A stretch of DNA of 64,000 nucleotides from CBDUXT01 sp965371245 (GCA_965371245.1 CBDUXT010000002.1:71963-135962), one strand, 5' to 3'. Counted from the stretch's first letter, positions 52,254 to 61,741 are shown. Program-made: numbers and translations. Notes: generated by a model from the letters alone, not told the origin.

Positions 52254-53807
52254 ATGGCTGGGAAGTATCTAATCACGACGCTCGGCTGTAAAGTGAACCA
52301 GTACGAGTCGCAGCAACTCCGCGAGGTTCTCGAGACCTTCGGGCTCCGCCCGGCCGCTCCGGGCGACACGCCCCTCATCGCCGTCGTCAACACCTGTGCC
52401 GTTACCGGCAGCGCGTCGCGCAAGAACCGGCAGACCATCCGGCGCATTGCACGGGGAGGTCGAACGCCGGTCGTGGTGACCGGCTGCGGGGCGACTGCGG
52501 ACGCCGGAAGGCTCAGTCGCCTACCGGGCGTGCGGGCCGTGCTCGGGCATGGCCACGACGCCTGTGCCGAGCTGCGGGTTCTGCTTTCCAATCGCCTGGG
52601 AGCCAGACCAATCAAGCCGCCCGGATGCTTACCACTTGTGACCGGGAAAACTCACAGCCGTCCGGACGCCACACGGTATGACGTATCAAATAAGCGGGCT
52701 GACGCACAGCCACGGCGAGAAGCTTCGGCGCCACGGACGATCAGTCTGTCAACGGACATTATTGCCCCGCCGCGTGGCGTTGTCAAGACAGACGCATCGC
52801 TAACCACCAAAATCCACGGGTTTGCCGGGCGCCAACGGGCCTTCTTGAAGGTGCAGGACGGCTGCGACGCCTTCTGCACGTATTGCATCATTCCCCGGCT
52901 GCGACCCAACCTCCGATCGAAACCCATCGATGTAGCGGTAACAGAAGCGAGAGGCCTTGTTCTTGCGGGGCACAAGGAAATCATCGTCACGGGTATCTTC
53001 CTGGGAGCCTACGGGCGTGGGACCGCCCTGCGGAAGCGATGGCCGGGTCGATCCTCGCCGCTGGCGAATCTGGTGGACGCCCTCGCTCGCGTCGATGGGC
53101 TCAAGCGCCTGCGCCTCTCCAGCCTGGAGCCGGGCGACGTGGATGCGTCGCTGCTGGATGTTCTCGCCCGACACCCGAACTGCGTGCCGCACCTGCATCT
53201 GCCGCTGCAATCGGGAAGCGAGCGTGTGTTGCGTCGGATGAATCGCCAGTACACGCGGGATGACTTTGTCACGATGATCGACCGGGTCAACGCGGCGCTC
53301 GATCGGGCGGCCATCAGCACCGACATCATCGCGGGCTTCCCCGGCGAAACCGAAGGCGACTTCGCCGACACGCTGAATGTGGCGCGACGGGCCGGTTTCA
53401 TCAAAATCCACGCCTTCCCGTTCAGTGCTCGTGACGGAACGGCCGCCGCGCGCTGGCAGAAGGACTTCGTCCCGACGGCGATTGCGCGAGATCGTATGGA
53501 GCAACTCGCCGACCTGGAACGCGAGCTGTCGCTGTCTTTCCGGAAGCAATTCGTCGGTCAGGTGGAACGGGTGATCGTGGAAGCGTCGAAGGGCGGGACG
53601 GGCGCGGGAGGCATGACCGATGGAGGCGCGACGGACGCGGTTCGGAGCGGGCGAGCCGATCGCTATTTCGAGATTCACTTCGACGCGGCCGGCGCAAGCA
53701 CCGGGAAGTACGTTCCCGTGCGCATCGACCGCGTCACCCCGATCCGCACCCACGGGACGATCGTCTCTTCCGCCAAGCCCGGCCCACACACAGTGACTCG
53801 GTCATAG
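52254..53807 (+). CDS. mtaB: threonylcarbamoyladenosine tRNA methylthiotransferase (MtaB family)
   Basis: 517 residues from the ATG at 52254. The UPF0004 domain carries three cluster cysteines: TLGCKVNQYESQ (C12), VNTCAVTGSASRK (C48) and VVVTGCGA (C78). The radical-SAM cluster is VQDGCDAFCTYCIIPR (C204, C208, C211), followed by RLSSLEPGDVD, LPLQSGSERVLRRMNR, TDIIAGFPGETEGDF and KIHAFPFSARDGT. A TRAM-like C-terminus follows. It adds a methylthio group to t6A37 of ANN-decoding tRNAs. A roughly 60-residue linker between the N-terminal and SAM domains (about 130-195) is longer than usual and of low complexity. It is divergent from the pilM-like gene. Confidence 0.88.
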   Translation: MAGKYLITTLGCKVNQYESQQLREVLETFGLRPAAPGDTPLIAVVNTCAVTGSASRKNRQTIRRIARGGRTPVVVTGCGATADAGRLSRLPGVRAVLGHGHDACAELRVLLSNRLGARPIKPPGCLPLVTGKTHSRPDATRYDVSNKRADAQPRREASAPRTISLSTDIIAPPRGVVKTDASLTTKIHGFAGRQRAFLKVQDGCDAFCTYCIIPRLRPNLRSKPIDVAVTEARGLVLAGHKEIIVTGIFLGAYGRGTALRKRWPGRSSPLANLVDALARVDGLKRLRLSSLEPGDVDASLLDVLARHPNCVPHLHLPLQSGSERVLRRMNRQYTRDDFVTMIDRVNAALDRAAISTDIIAGFPGETEGDFADTLNVARRAGFIKIHAFPFSARDGTAAARWQKDFVPTAIARDRMEQLADLERELSLSFRKQFVGQVERVIVEASKGGTGAGGMTDGGATDAVRSGRADRYFEIHFDAAGASTGKYVPVRIDRVTPIRTHGTIVSSAKPGPHTVTRS

Positions 53808-53840
53808 CATTCTTCCGTTCAGCGCGACACGCCGCTGAGC

Positions 53841-53893
53841 AGGGTGGGCTATTGCCCGCCTTTGCGGTCGAACGGCGGGCAAGAGTCCGCCCT
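53841..53893. repeat. GGGCTATTGCCCGCC palindrome, copy 1
   Basis: Arms at 53841-53860 and 53874-53893 pair at most positions (GGGCTATTGCCCGCC against GGCGGGCAAGAGTCC). The second, perfect copy is at 57309-57367. Confidence 0.75.
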
Positions 53894-53931
53894 ACAGCAT
53901 GATGCGTGGAGCGCCGTGATTCATCAGGCGC

Positions 53932-55389
53932 TCAACGAATCTTCGGCGCGTCGGGGTCCACGTGTACGGTAACGGCGAAGTCCTGGCGCAAGTAGCGACA
54001 CTTGCCCCCCTTGTTCTCGCAAACGTAGTAAAGGGCATAGGCCGGTATCTCCAGCGCGCCGCGTTTCGCGCTTCGACCCACCACGATCTCCGCCTCGAGC
54101 AGCCGATCCTCGCGTGTCTCGGGTTGCCGGGGATTCGGGAACGCCAACGTCCCCTCGCCGAGGGTCGTGCCCTCGGGCAGGTTCAAGAACACGGCCAAGT
54201 CATCCGCCTCGTTGTTCCAGAACGGCTTCGTGTTTTGGTTAACCCGGAACGTGGCGCGAAGGCGGACACGATTGCCGGGCTGGACACGGGCCGGGGTGAC
54301 CATCGTATCGACCACGATCATGCCCTGCTTGTCGCGCTGGATGCGCCCGTCGGGGTCGCGGCTGACGTTCACCGCGATCGACTCGGCCGAGCCGCGCCTG
54401 GCCGGTGGCGCGAGCTCCGACCCGCTCGGCTCAACGGCCAACTCGACCGGGGTTTCGCCACGCGCGACGATCTCCTTCCGCGCCTCTGCGATCCAAAAAT
54501 AGAAGTTGTAGGGCTTGTCGAGCCGCGGGCCGTACTGCTGGATGCGCCGTCGCCAGATGTACTGGTTGGGGTTGACCGCCAGTGCCAGCCCCCACCGCTC
54601 GACGGCCGCCTGCGCGTCGCCGGGCTGCCTGCGGTTCGAGTCATAGCGCCGTCGAAGCGCTACTCCGAGACGGAACTGCGCCCGCCCATCCGAAGGGTTG
54701 AGCTCGACAGCGTTTTCATACGCTTCGATGGCGAGTTGCACACCGGCGTCCCCGTTGTGCAGGAAAACCGCGTCACCGCGCCCACGCCAATCATCCGCGC
54801 GCTGGGCGGCGCCAATGCCGCTACGAAATGCGACCGCATCCCGCTTGGTCGCGCGATTGTACGACGCGGGTACGTCAACCTTCGGGTAGGCGACGTCAAC
54901 GAACCTCTTGGCGAATTGGTTGGGGCGAATCCGCCGATGGCGAACGATGCCGGACTCGTCGATCGGAATCGGAATCGGCACGACCTCCACGTCGAGCACA
55001 TTGAGAGAATCCACGAAGATCGGCCAGTCGAGCTGACGCCACTGCCGGTACAACCTCGTCCGATCCGGGTGCTGTTCCTGCACGACGCCGATGGCGACCA
55101 TCTTGCCGGCCTCGACAAGCGGCTTGACCGTTTTCTGCCACACGGGCAGTTGCCTGCGGCAGCCCGCTCACCAGGAGGCAAAGTGAAAGAGAAGCACTTT
55201 CTTGCCGCGGTAATCGGACAGACGCCCCATGGTGCCGTCGAGCTTGGGCAGAACGAAGTCGGGGTACATCTCTGTGACCCTGGTTCCGATCCGCGGCGCA
55301 TCGTCCGCGCGCGCCGCGCTGCAGACAAGCACGATCCCCAAGGCGACGCCGTTTCTCAGTCTTGACCAACCGTGAACATGACCGCTCAT
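53932..55389 (-). CDS. exported TlpA-like redoxin, apparent selenoprotein (UxxC), with C-terminal TPR-like region
   Basis: Read through one in-frame UGA at 55170-55168 (codon 74), the gene encodes 485 residues. It starts with a signal peptide (VALGIVLVCSAARA) and a redoxin/TlpA-type fold: YPDFVLPKLDGTMGRLSDYR, GKKVLLFHFASW, then U-AGCRRQLPVW. The UGA takes the place of the first Cys of the W-C-x-x-C active site, giving UxxC. The frame continues 411 codons with no stop: PIFVDSLNVLDVEVVPIPIP, a TPR-like unit (AIEAYENAVELNPSDGRAQF) and a beta-rich C-terminus with four more Cys-free strands and an ending VTVHVDPDAPKIR. A hairpin follows the UGA. A recent nonsense mutation is the alternative. Confidence 0.8.
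55144..55165 (-). promoter_or_regulatory. candidate bacterial SECIS hairpin (redoxin gene)
   Basis: In the mRNA, two bases after the UGA, GGGC pairs with GCCC (outer stem) and UGCC with GGCA (inner stem), with a GCA triloop and an ACU bulge on the 3' side. The loop starts with G, as in known bSECIS, but lies only about 11 nt from the UGA, nearer than in fdhF. An alternative fold places a loop about 17 nt away. Inferred by eye. Confidence 0.45.
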
Positions 55390-55793
55390 CCTGGCTCTCC
55401 CCGATTCGTTCGTGACTCAAATCCGACCGCCGGCAGCAGCCGGTATGCAGACGCACGATACCCGATACGCCCGCCCATCGCCAGCGTGCTACTGCCGTTT
55501 CCGGTAAGGTAGTGCTACGTTTTGAGCCTGTGGACTTCTGCGAAGGCTGTCTTTCCGAACCGCGACCGTATGGGAGGGGTTGGATCGAAACATCGCCGAC
55601 CTTTTCGGAAACGGCACCACCACGTTGACGCACTGTCCAACGCGCGGTAAGCTGGTTTCTTGACCAAGTGGATTTGAAAGACGATTCGTCCGACGCGAGA
55701 GCGGCCCGCTACCCGATGGTGACCTGATCCGGGCGACGGCCCAGCCGCCAAGGCCGATTCCCTCTTTTCTCCGTACCCCGTTGAGTTCAACCC

Positions 55794-57218
55794 GTGCCCG
55801 ATTCGACCATCCGACACCACTGCGGGCTCTTCGGCATCTGGGATCACGAAGACGCCGCCTATCTCACACAGTTGGGACTGTACGCGCTCCAGCACCGCGG
55901 ACAGGAGTCCGCCGGCATCGTGTCCACCAACGGTGAGGTTCTCTTGCGCCACGCCGGGATGGGGCTGGTCAGCCAAGTCTTCGACCCTCGAACGCTAGAG
56001 AGAATCAAAGGGCGGAGGGCCATCGGTCACGTACGCTATTCTACGAGCGGCGCAAGCAACACCACGAACGCGCAACCCCAGTTGTTCAGCTTCGCCGGCG
56101 GGCAGGTCGCCCTTGCCCACAACGGCAACCTCATCAACGCGGCACTCTTGCGGCGCAAGTACGAAGAGGTCGGCCACATCTACCAGACGACGAGCGACAC
56201 CGAGGTCATCATTCACCTGCTCGCCAAACCAACTCATCAGAACAAGAAAAACCCGCTTAACCACGTGCTCAACCATCTCCAGGGGGCGTACTCGCTCTTG
56301 CTGCTCTTCCCCGACCGGATGGTGGCCGTGCGAGACCCGCTCGGGTTTCGACCGCTATGTCTGGGAGAGAGTTCGTCCGGCGCCGTGGTCGTTGCGTCGG
56401 AAACCAAGGCCTTTGACATGGTCGATGCCCGGTATGTACGTGATGTCGAACCAGGCGAAATTGTTACGATCAACGACGATGGCGTGACGAGCCGACGCTT
56501 CGGCGGCAGCACCGAGGGCCGCGGCGCCGCCTGCATCTTCGAACAGATTTACTTTGCCGACCCGTCGAGCCTGATCTTCGGTGAAAACGTCCACATGGTT
56601 CGCGCGGCCATGGGCGAGCAACTCGCCAAGGAGGCGCCCGTCGAGGCCGACCTGGTGGTGCCGGTGCCGACCTGCGCCCAGTGCGCCGCCGTCGGCTACG
56701 CACGGGGCAGCAAGATCCCCTACGGCCGCGCGTTCACGACCAGCCACTATGCCGGGCGGTCGTTCATTCTTCCGACACAGTCGGGTCGGGACATGGCCGT
56801 CAAAATGAAGCTGAACGTGATCAAAGAGGCCGTCGCGGGCCAACGGCTGGTCGTGGTGGAGGACTCGATCGTCCGCGGAACCACCACCAAGGGCAAGATC
56901 GGGGCGCTGCGCGAGGCGGGCGCGGCCGAGATTCACCTACGCGTCGCCAGTCCTCCAATTCGCCACCCTTGCTATTTCGGCATCGACTTCCCCGACCAAC
57001 GGAAGCTGATCGCCCACACGCGCTCGGTGGACGAGATCCGTACCTATCTGAAGGTCGATTCGCTGTACTTTCTCTCGCACGAGGGCATGCTTTCGTGCGT
57101 TCGAATGGACCGGGACAAGTACTGCACGGCCTGCTTCTCCGGCGAGTACCCGATGGACGTGGTCGAGCCCGTCGAGAAGTTCGCCATGGACCGCGGTCAA
57201 CTCAAGATGTTTACCTAG
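55794..57218 (+). CDS. purF: amidophosphoribosyltransferase
   Basis: 474 residues from GTG 55794. After a 9-residue propeptide comes the catalytic Cys of the class II glutaminase (HHCGLFGIWDHEDAA, C10), then YALQHRGQESAGIV, GHVRYSTSGASNTTNAQP, LAHNGNLIN and TSDTEVIIHLL. The C-terminal phosphoribosyltransferase domain has RVVVVEDSIVRGTTTK-like sequence (LVVVEDSIVRGTTTKGKIG) and the Cys residues of a likely Fe-S cluster (TCAQC in the middle, YCTACFSGEYP near the end). It catalyses the first step of purine synthesis from PRPP and glutamine. purM lies 2 kb downstream on the same strand with an M20 gene between. Confidence 0.95.
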   Translation: MPDSTIRHHCGLFGIWDHEDAAYLTQLGLYALQHRGQESAGIVSTNGEVLLRHAGMGLVSQVFDPRTLERIKGRRAIGHVRYSTSGASNTTNAQPQLFSFAGGQVALAHNGNLINAALLRRKYEEVGHIYQTTSDTEVIIHLLAKPTHQNKKNPLNHVLNHLQGAYSLLLLFPDRMVAVRDPLGFRPLCLGESSSGAVVVASETKAFDMVDARYVRDVEPGEIVTINDDGVTSRRFGGSTEGRGAACIFEQIYFADPSSLIFGENVHMVRAAMGEQLAKEAPVEADLVVPVPTCAQCAAVGYARGSKIPYGRAFTTSHYAGRSFILPTQSGRDMAVKMKLNVIKEAVAGQRLVVVEDSIVRGTTTKGKIGALREAGAAEIHLRVASPPIRHPCYFGIDFPDQRKLIAHTRSVDEIRTYLKVDSLYFLSHEGMLSCVRMDRDKYCTACFSGEYPMDVVEPVEKFAMDRGQLKMFT

Positions 57219-57308
57219 CAGTCCGTTCCGGAATTGTGTGGCACCGGCATCTCGCCGGTGTGCTCGCGTGCTGAAAGCAGTTGCCGCATTTGTTATTGGA
57301 ATAGGAAT

Positions 57309-57367
57309 GTAGGGCGGGCTATTGCCCGCCGATCGATCACAAGAAGGCGGGCAATAGCCCGCCCTAC
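57309..57367. repeat. perfect 22-bp inverted repeat, GGGCTATTGCCCGCC family, copy 2
   Basis: Arms at 57309-57330 and 57346-57367 are exact reverse complements separated by 15 nt; each arm also contains GGGC...GCCC symmetry. It lies in the 359-nt gap after purF, where I see no gene. It may fold in RNA, but there is no U-tract. Confidence 0.85.
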
Positions 57368-57577
57368 CCGCCTGGTTTTGATGTCGTTGGACGGGCCTTC
57401 CCCACGAGCGTGAATGAGAGCTTTTTCTTACCGAGCCACACCTGTCAGGGAGCGGGCAAAAGCCGACGAAGAACCGCGTCTTGATGGTCGCGGCGCGGTT
57501 CGAGTCACCCTTTCCTTGAACACGCTACAAGCGCTGATCGGCCCTGCTTCGGGTTCATTTCATTTCGGAGAATCACC

Positions 57578-59038
57578 ATGACCGTCGTTGGACGCATCGT
57601 CTTTCTGGTTTCCGTTGCGGCGGCCTGCTGGCCCGCTTCGGCCGTCGCCGCCGACAAGCAAACCAAGCAAACCGCCATCGCTTCGATCACCCGCCAGCGC
57701 AAAAACCTGATCGACATGAGCGACAAAATATGGGCATACGCCGAAACCGCGCTTCGGGAGACGCACTCCTCACGCGTCCTCGCCGACTACGCCCAAGCCC
57801 AGGGGTTCAAGGTCGAGCGCGGCGTGTCGGGCATGCCCACGGCCTTTGTCGCCACCTACGGGCAGGGTCGCCCCATCATCGGCGTCCTCGGCGAATACGA
57901 CGCTCTACCGGGCATCTCGCAACAGGCGACCACCGTTAAGAAGGCGAGAAAGCCGGGCGCGCCGGGGCACGGCTGCGGACACAACCTGTTCGGAACCGCC
58001 AGCCTCGGAGCGGCCGTCGCCATCAAAGAGCTCATCGCGGATGGGACGCTGTCGGGAACCATTCGTTTCTACGGAACACCGGCCGAGGAGGCGATCGGCG
58101 GAAAGATCTACATGGCCCGCGACGGTCTCTTCGACGACCTGGACGTCTGCCTCGCCTGGCACCCCTCCGATGAAACCAAGGCCGACATGACCAGCTCGCA
58201 GGCGCTGGTCGATTTCATCGTCGAGTTCCGCGGACAGACCGCCCATGCGGCGGCCGACCCCTGGAACGGTCGAAGCGCCCTGGACGGCGTCGAGCTCTTC
58301 ACGCACGGGCTCAACATGCTGCGTGAGCACGTCCGCCCCTCGGTGCGCATCCACTACACCATCGCCGCCGGCGGGATCGTCCCCAACGTCGTCCCGGACT
58401 ATGCCCGCGTGTGGTGCTGGGTCAGGGACTGGGAACGATCCGGGGTCGAGGAAGTGCTTGGTCGGGTCCGGGAGATCGCCCGAGGGGCCGGCATCATGGC
58501 CGGTGTCGAGTCCGAGCTGACCATTCAGTCCGGCGATTACGAGATGCTTGTCAACGAGGCCGGCGCAGCGCTCTTGCACCAGAACCTGATGGCCTTGGGT
58601 CCGCTGGTGTTCACGCCGGAGCAACACGAGTTCGCGAAGAAAATCCAACGGGCCACCGGCGTACCCGAACTCGGGCTCGACGGATCGATCCACTCGATCG
58701 TGGGGCAAGTGCAGGAAGGCGGCTCAACCGATGTCGGCGACGTGAGTTGGCTGGTGCCGACGCTTCATTTCAGCGTGACGACGGCACCGAAGGGGGCGCC
58801 ATGGCACGCGTGGCCCGTGGTTGCGTGCGGCGGCATGTCCATCGGACACAAGGGCATGGTTTACGCGGCCAAGAACCTGGCCACCACGATGATCGACCTG
58901 TTCGAAAAGCCGAACACGGTCGCGGCCATCCAGGCCGAGTTCAAACGCAAGACGCAGGGCGCGGTCTACAAGCCGTACATCCCCGACGGTCCCGCCCCTG
59001 TTCCGACGGACTTGGCCGGTGACAAGGCATCCCCGTAA
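57578..59038 (+). CDS. exported M20-family amidohydrolase (AbgB-like)
   Basis: 486 residues. Signal peptide (IVFLVSVAAACWPASAVAA). M20D metallopeptidase core: IWAYAETALRETHSS, IIGVLGEYDALPGISQ with the first metal Asp/Glu region, GAPGHGCGHNLFGTASLGAA (metal Cys/His as in AbgB), GTIRFYGTPAEEAIGGKIYM (Glu pair) and LAWHPSDETKA (His). The dimerisation lid has FRGQTAHAAADPWNGRSALD. AbgB hydrolyses p-aminobenzoyl-glutamate in the cytoplasm; this one is predicted to be exported, so its substrate may be an extracellular N-acyl amino acid or peptide. It lies between purF and purM without obvious link. Confidence 0.87.
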   Translation: MTVVGRIVFLVSVAAACWPASAVAADKQTKQTAIASITRQRKNLIDMSDKIWAYAETALRETHSSRVLADYAQAQGFKVERGVSGMPTAFVATYGQGRPIIGVLGEYDALPGISQQATTVKKARKPGAPGHGCGHNLFGTASLGAAVAIKELIADGTLSGTIRFYGTPAEEAIGGKIYMARDGLFDDLDVCLAWHPSDETKADMTSSQALVDFIVEFRGQTAHAAADPWNGRSALDGVELFTHGLNMLREHVRPSVRIHYTIAAGGIVPNVVPDYARVWCWVRDWERSGVEEVLGRVREIARGAGIMAGVESELTIQSGDYEMLVNEAGAALLHQNLMALGPLVFTPEQHEFAKKIQRATGVPELGLDGSIHSIVGQVQEGGSTDVGDVSWLVPTLHFSVTTAPKGAPWHAWPVVACGGMSIGHKGMVYAAKNLATTMIDLFEKPNTVAAIQAEFKRKTQGAVYKPYIPDGPAPVPTDLAGDKASP

Positions 59039-59078
59039 GACGGAAGGGCGAAAAGTGGGCGAGACGTTGGTCAGAGCA

Positions 59079-59156
59079 CCGGGCGCGAGCCCGGTGTCAT
59101 GCTGACACGTGGCTCGCCACGGAACCGGTCCGCAGGCTGGCGCCTGCGGCTCTGAT
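59079..59156. repeat. dispersed element, copy 2 (inverted relative to 18284-18350)
   Basis: Two palindromic blocks, AGCACCGGGCGCGAGCCCGG and TCCGCAGGCTGGCGCCTGCG, occur in the reverse order and orientation of the element after the DinB gene. It is in the 297-nt gap between the M20 gene and purM. Confidence 0.7.
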
Positions 59157-59335
59157 CTGGTACATCTGTCCCGTCCGAAGTGATTCGGACCTGGTCCGTC
59201 GAACGTGTCGCGTCTTGTCCTTGCGGAGGTAAAGCGACCTGTTGATCGCCAAGACCACCCGGGCCGATCACACCCCGCGGCGCGACTCGCTACAATGCCC
59301 ATGTTGCGGGGAATGCCTCGCCGTCGAATGGAACT

Positions 59336-60433
59336 GTGATTTGCGGAGCCCGCGTGGCCGTCATTACGTATAAGCAGGCCGGCGTCGATGTTCACGCCAA
59401 CACGCGCTGGGTCGGAAAGATCGAGTCGGCCATGCGCACGACCTATGGCCCGCGCGTGGTGAAAAACCGCCACGGTGGTTTCGCCGGCCTCTTCCGTCTC
59501 GACTACGACGAGCAGCTCTTCCGCCGCAACTACCGCAAGCCGGTGCTGGTCGGCTGCACGGACGGCGTGGGGACGAAGGTGCTCCTCGCGATCGAGATGG
59601 GAAAGCTCTCCACCATCGGCATCGATCTGGTCGCGATGAACGTCAACGACCTGATCACCTGCGGTGCCGAGCCGCTTTTCTTTCTCGACTACCTCGCCGT
59701 CAACAAACTGGACCCGAAGCACCTCGCCGCGGTCATCGAGGGAGTGGCCGAGGGCTGCCGCCAGGCCGGTGCGGCCCTGCTCGGCGGCGAGACGGCCGAA
59801 ATGCCCGACCTCTACCGCCGCGGCCACTTCGACCTAGCGGGCTTTGCGGTCGGCGTGGTCGAGCACAAACGCGCCATCGACGGCTCCCGCGTCTCGCCCG
59901 GCGACGTCATCGTGGCACTGCCATCGAGCGGCGTTCACTCCAACGGCTACTCCCTGGTGCGGAAGCTCATCGGCCAGGGAGGAAAGCCGTCTCAACGATC
60001 GCGTCGGCGCCTGGAGAAGTTCCACGACGAGTTGGGCGAGACGCTGGGCGAAGCGCTGCTTAGGCCCACGCGAATCTACTGCTCCGCCGTGCGGTCCGTG
60101 TTGCGGCGATACAAGATCAAGCGCGTGGTGACCGCCATGGCCCACATCACCGGCGGCGGACTGCGCGAGAACATCGCCCGGGCTTTGCCGCCGCGCTGCG
60201 ACGCGGTCCTCCAAAAATCCGCCTGGACCCCCCCACCGGTGTTCGACTTCTTGCGCCGCCTGGGCACGAGCCGGGCCGAGATGTTCAAGGTCTTCAACAT
60301 GGGCGTGGGGTTCGTCTTCTTCGTCCGCCCGCGATTCGTCGCGGGAGTGACGCAGGCGCTTCACAAAGCCGGCGAGAAACCCTTCGTCCTCGGCCGAGTC
60401 GTCCGCGGCGGCGGCCGCGTGCGGCTTCGATGA
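59336..60433 (+). CDS. purM: phosphoribosylformylglycinamidine cyclo-ligase (AIR synthase)
   Basis: 365 residues from GTG 59336; GTG 59354 (MAVITYKQAG) would give 359. Signatures: TYKQAGVDVHANTRWV, KPVLVGCTDGVGTKVLLAIE, IGIDLVAMNVNDLITCGAEP, FFLDYLAVNKLDP, ALLGGETAEMPDLYRRGHFD, LAGFAVGVVEH, GDVIVALPSSGVHSNGYSLV and HITGGGLRENIARALP. This is the complete set of the PurM family (ATP-dependent closure of FGAM to AIR). It lies downstream of purF on the same strand. Confidence 0.95.
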   Translation: MICGARVAVITYKQAGVDVHANTRWVGKIESAMRTTYGPRVVKNRHGGFAGLFRLDYDEQLFRRNYRKPVLVGCTDGVGTKVLLAIEMGKLSTIGIDLVAMNVNDLITCGAEPLFFLDYLAVNKLDPKHLAAVIEGVAEGCRQAGAALLGGETAEMPDLYRRGHFDLAGFAVGVVEHKRAIDGSRVSPGDVIVALPSSGVHSNGYSLVRKLIGQGGKPSQRSRRRLEKFHDELGETLGEALLRPTRIYCSAVRSVLRRYKIKRVVTAMAHITGGGLRENIARALPPRCDAVLQKSAWTPPPVFDFLRRLGTSRAEMFKVFNMGVGFVFFVRPRFVAGVTQALHKAGEKPFVLGRVVRGGGRVRLR

Positions 60434-60575
60434 TTGCGGCTGGCACGAAGCTCGTGGTTCAGAACTTCAGACGGCCGTGCATCCGCTGGGAGCAATCGAC
60501 GACCATGTTCCGAAGCTTCCTCTACCTCGGATGAACGATGCTGTAGCTCAAACAGGTCTTGCGATAGGCTCTACC

Positions 60576-61658
60576 ATGATGGCCGCGAAAAAAACGAAGA
60601 TTCCGGAAAAGCACGGGGGACCGACGTCTTCCTCGACAATGCCACCTGCGTTGATGCCGCCTCGAGCACGTACGATATACATTTTTCTCGGCTTTCTGTC
60701 GATCAGTTGGCTCTCACTATTCCTTGCGTACGGCCCCTACAGTACGCCTGCATGGCTCTCCAGATTCGGCCAGTGTGACAACCCCTCTTGGCACGAACGA
60801 ACGGGCGCACTGATTGAAGGTGGGCGCAGCCTCCTGCTGCTCTTAATGTCGTTCTACATCCTCGAAGTACGCTTTCAAGATGAAACGACGGCTTTCCTTG
60901 GGATCTGCCACAGGTGGAAGCAACGCAGCCTGCTGGTGTGTCGATTTCTTTTTGTTATAGCCCTTATCTACGTTGCGCAAGACCAAATCCGGCACCACAT
61001 ATATGACGGACCGCTGTTCTTGCGTGACCACGCATACGAACATGGCATTCGCGCATCCGCTGACAACGTAGCGCTTCGAAATTACCTAACATACTTACCA
61101 TACTCGCTCGTAAATTACTTGGTTGTTGTTGCTCCGCTATTCTCGATTCCACTGTATGCGTTCACGATCGACTTCCAGCGAATTTGGCACGCTTGTAAGA
61201 TGGTTGAAGAAACTAGAGAACCGCAAGACCCGAAGGATCTCGCTGTGTGTAACTTCAGATTATTTCGGCGGATCTGTGAAAAAGTGCTTAACCGATATCT
61301 TGATGTTCTTGCCGTGCTGACCCTCGCCGTTCATTATGACTACTGGCTTGGGTACTGTACTCTGACCGATGAAGGAATCAACTCGATGTTCTTGGGTTGC
61401 GTTCTTGTCGGATCCGCAGCCGCCTTCATCATAATTATCAGTTCAGTATATCAACGCGGCTACGGGGATATCGTAGACCGATTATCGACGGCGGAGCATG
61501 GGGATTCCAAGTTCCGACGCGAGAACAATTTGTTGACATGGCTGATCGCGTGTCTTCGAGACAATATCGCAGGCGTCATCCTTCTGGGGCTTGTCATTGT
61601 GCCACTCGCGCACTTTGTCCAAGCGATGGTCAAGGCCGCGAATATGAAGGGCGGTTAA
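60576..61658 (+). CDS. polytopic membrane protein of unknown function, low GC
   Basis: 360 residues from ATG 60576; earlier in-frame starts (ATG 60531, GTG 60477) are possible, and none has a strong ribosome site. About six TM helices: IYIFLGFLSISWLSLFLAYG, LLLLLMSFYILEV, LLVCRFLFVIALIYVA, YLPYSLVNYLVVVAPLFSIP, FLGCVLVGSAAAFIIIISSV and NIAGVILLGLVIVPLAHFV. The third and fourth are separated by a His-rich stretch (QIRHHIYDG, RDHAYEHG). Codon use is clearly AT-richer (for example 61080-61180 and 61400-61460) than the rest of the window, suggesting recent acquisition. No family recognised. Confidence 0.6.
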   Translation: MMAAKKTKIPEKHGGPTSSSTMPPALMPPRARTIYIFLGFLSISWLSLFLAYGPYSTPAWLSRFGQCDNPSWHERTGALIEGGRSLLLLLMSFYILEVRFQDETTAFLGICHRWKQRSLLVCRFLFVIALIYVAQDQIRHHIYDGPLFLRDHAYEHGIRASADNVALRNYLTYLPYSLVNYLVVVAPLFSIPLYAFTIDFQRIWHACKMVEETREPQDPKDLAVCNFRLFRRICEKVLNRYLDVLAVLTLAVHYDYWLGYCTLTDEGINSMFLGCVLVGSAAAFIIIISSVYQRGYGDIVDRLSTAEHGDSKFRRENNLLTWLIACLRDNIAGVILLGLVIVPLAHFVQAMVKAANMKGG

Positions 61659-61741
61659 AGTCCGTATCGCGCGGCAATAACCATGAACAACCAGAATAGC
61701 CACGAACAGTCACCTGCTCCTTGAACTCGGCGGAGGTTCGC

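Noticed and set aside
53962..55365. 467-residue plus-strand frame opposite the UGA-containing redoxin gene
   Set aside because: The minus strand shows a redoxin domain, signal peptide and TPR-like unit, while the plus-strand frame shows no recognisable protein.
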